From NCBI GenBank assembly GCA_004347965.1, contig QNVF01000012.1:1-33353 (forward strand): 33,353 bases of DNA, in the 5' to 3' direction. The notes beneath the pieces were generated by a model. The model worked only from the letters and a program-made list of their open reading frames with translations. It searched no databases and was not told where the DNA came from. Origin of the DNA: Candidatus Nezhaarchaeota archaeon WYZ-LMO8. Lineage in GTDB: Archaea; Thermoproteota; Methanomethylicia; Nezhaarchaeales; WYZ-LMO8. The position numbers and the translations under genes were made by a program. Below, piece after piece: positions 31,981 to 33,353 of this stretch; the stretch's first letter is position 1; each line of letters opens with the position of its first letter.

Positions 31981-32827
31981 AGATAAGGGAGGAGTTATAC
32001 TTTATCCTGGCTGCGTCTCCCTTAATAAGTATCCTGGAATAGTTAGGTCAGCTATTGAAGTATTGAAGTTTCTAGGAGTAGAGTTTAGATTCCCCACTAA
32101 CATGCTTTGTTGCTCACGTCCACTTGAGAGAATCGGAGTTTTAAAGGAAGAGTACACCAACGCTCTCGCCTACTTCAATTTAACTAGGCTCATGGATAAT
32201 CCGAGCAGCGTCATTGTTGTGTGTAATGGATGTTATCTATCTTTCCGTAGAGCCTTAGAAGTTAACGAGCTTAGAAGCAGTTATGGAGTTGAAGCTGAGT
32301 GCTCTCACATAGCTGAGGTTATATGGCGGAATAGGCATGAGCTTGCCAGTCAAGCTAAGGTTAAGCTTAATAAGCTAAGAGTTGCTGTCCACGTTGGCTG
32401 TCACTACCTCTACTATCCGCATGGCGACATAATCAAGAGCGAGGATGGAGAAGACATTTTAGAAGACATAGCCTTAACGCTTAATGCTGAAGTGGTAGAT
32501 TATGGAGAGAAGCGAACTTGTTGCGGAGGGACCATGGTCAAATGGTTTAGGAATGTAACCTTTGCGATAGCTCGAGAAAAGCTGAAGAGTATTGTAGAGA
32601 GCGATGCCAACGTTATTTTAACAATGTGCCCTTACTGCCTGAGAACTTTTAACAGAGCTCAGCAAAGGCTGAGAGGTCTTAAGGAAATCGAAAGAGTCAT
32701 ACCTGTAATACACGTATCTCAACTAGTCGCCCTAGCCTTAGGTTTTGACCCGGTGAAGATTGCAGGGTTGCATATGCAAATGCCAAATCAAGAGCTTGAG
32801 AGACTTTGTCAAGCTTTAACCTCCTAA
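31970..32827 (+). CDS. hdrB: heterodisulfide reductase subunit B
   Basis: 285-aa catalytic subunit with two CCG domains, each binding a noncubane [4Fe-4S] cluster that reduces disulfides such as CoM-S-S-CoB. First CCG set: C15 in LYPGC, CC47-48 in MLCCSRP, and C85/C88 in VCNGC. Second set: C144 in HVGCHY, CC184-185 in RTCCGGT, and C220/C223 in CPYC. All ten cysteines are present, so the enzyme should be active. The TTG at 31970 overlaps hdrC. The 3' end overlaps the opposite SPOUT-like gene by four bases. The physiological acceptor may be CoM-S-S-CoB if methanogenesis is present, or another disulfide. Confidence 0.92.
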   Translation: MRGKDKGGVILYPGCVSLNKYPGIVRSAIEVLKFLGVEFRFPTNMLCCSRPLERIGVLKEEYTNALAYFNLTRLMDNPSSVIVVCNGCYLSFRRALEVNELRSSYGVEAECSHIAEVIWRNRHELASQAKVKLNKLRVAVHVGCHYLYYPHGDIIKSEDGEDILEDIALTLNAEVVDYGEKRTCCGGTMVKWFRNVTFAIAREKLKSIVESDANVILTMCPYCLRTFNRAQQRLRGLKEIERVIPVIHVSQLVALALGFDPVKIAGLHMQMPNQELERLCQALTS

Positions 32828-33318
32828 TCACTTTCACCTACTTGCTCCTCAACTTCTGATTGAAGTAGTGATGACAAGGCTATTATGGCGCTTGAAGCAG
32901 CGAAGTCCGTTGCTATCGTAACTCCAGGGCATAAGTCAACAACTGCTGAAGCATATCTAAAAACGCCCTTCGGTATTCCCTCTCTTGAGCCTACCAGGAT
33001 GTTAACTCTCTTACCACTTAACAATAGCGATTTAAGCCTATCACTCATAGAGCCTATATAGTTCCCCTCAGGCTCAAAGACTATTATCACTTCATTAGAC
33101 CTTTCCCTCACTAACTGAAAGAGATCCTGGACTAAGACTGGGACCTTATAGACCTCTCTACCATAAACTCTACGTTGCACCTCATACCTCGTCTTAATTC
33201 CTTCGTAGACTCCGTCTATGAAGTTGCGAAGTTGCTTAGCGTTCACAGATCCTATGATTGCTATGACTAGCTCACCGACCTCAAATGTTTGTACTGCTCG
33301 ACCAATCCTTAGTCCCAT
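32824..33318 (-). CDS. SPOUT-like methyltransferase-fold protein (possibly N-terminally partial)
   Basis: 164-aa protein with a predicted alpha/beta fold. VGELVIAIIGSVNAKQLRNF is followed by EVIIVFEPEGNYIGS and the segment VNILVGSREGIPKGVFRYA, ending in DLCPGVTIATDFAASSAIIAL. The late GSREGIPKG plus CPGVTIATD arrangement recalls the knotted SAM-binding end of SPOUT RNA methyltransferases, including archaeal proteins annotated as DUF531 or SPOUT-like. No specific RNA target can be named. The ATG at 33318 is a possible start, but the frame remains open to the window edge (PYLGDEEASKT precedes it), so the true start may lie outside. Confidence 0.65.
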   Translation of the reverse strand: MGLRIGRAVQTFEVGELVIAIIGSVNAKQLRNFIDGVYEGIKTRYEVQRRVYGREVYKVPVLVQDLFQLVRERSNEVIIVFEPEGNYIGSMSDRLKSLLLSGKRVNILVGSREGIPKGVFRYASAVVDLCPGVTIATDFAASSAIIALSSLLQSEVEEQVGESD

Positions 33319-33353
33319 AGTTTTAGAGGCTTCCTCATCTCCAAGATATGGTA

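Noticed and set aside
1-33353. CRISPR arrays, tRNA or rRNA genes
   Set aside because: No repeat-spacer pattern and no cloverleaf-like sequence were found in any intergenic gap by eye.

Overview
The window reads as a chromosomal segment of an anaerobic archaeon, most likely of the Thermoproteota/TACK group. The evidence is a tetraether-lipid synthase (Tes family), a Nre DNA-repair protein, archaeal Trm5, DUF211, a KH-containing PhoH-like ATPase, archaeal TATA boxes with short or absent leaders, frequent TTG/GTG starts, and Hdr/Fwd-type redox genes. Uncultured Methanomethylicia-, Nezhaarchaeia-, Korarchaeia- or Bathyarchaeia-like lineages would fit, but the sequence alone does not decide. No tRNA, rRNA, CRISPR array or intact insertion sequence was seen.

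Layout. 1-1479 (-): ModABC/Wtp-type molybdate/tungstate ABC transporter, with the permease cut by the window edge. 1677-4284 (+): a cobalt/nickel ECF transporter, cbiM-PDGLE/cbiN-cbiQ-cbiO. 4350-4900 (-): a decay zone holding a broken cbiX cobaltochelatase gene and the tail of a dph6-like gene. 5017-7833 (-): nitroreductase, methyltransferase, pyruvate kinase. 7937-9439 (+): a GC-rich structured leader, then a 7-deazaguanine precursor transporter and QueC. 9436-12812: PhoH-KH ATPase (-), a ribbon-helix-helix fusion protein and Nre (+). 12869-15063 (+): ferredoxin plus an aldehyde:ferredoxin oxidoreductase-family tungstoenzyme. 15095-18758: GalT (-), phosphodiesterase and a small helical protein (+), phosphohexomutase (-). 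19016-19847 (-): zinc ribbon and RHH regulator. 20133-22491 (+): Tes and Trm5. 22475-23446 (-): DUF211 and a VIT/CCC1-like membrane protein. 23556-25160 (+): citramalate synthase.

25235-32827 is the most interesting block: an HTH regulator followed by a redox cluster of an Fe-S protein, FwdB-like protein, HdrA-MvhD fusion, FwdF-type polyferredoxin (8 clusters), HdrC and HdrB, with a FwdD-type molybdopterin-binding gene inserted in reverse orientation. The set resembles a heterodisulfide reductase/formylmethanofuran dehydrogenase supercomplex. However, FwdA and FwdC are absent here, and by eye the FwdB-like protein lacks the usual Cys-His-Gly-Pro active-site motif. It may therefore be a flavin-bifurcating Mo/W oxidoreductase with a different substrate.

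Metal themes link the blocks: Mo/W uptake, a tungsten AOR-family enzyme and a Mo/W FwdBD-like pair share the window, as do a Co/Ni importer and a dead cobalt chelatase. The last gene (32824-33318, -) is a SPOUT-like protein whose frame stays open to the window edge.
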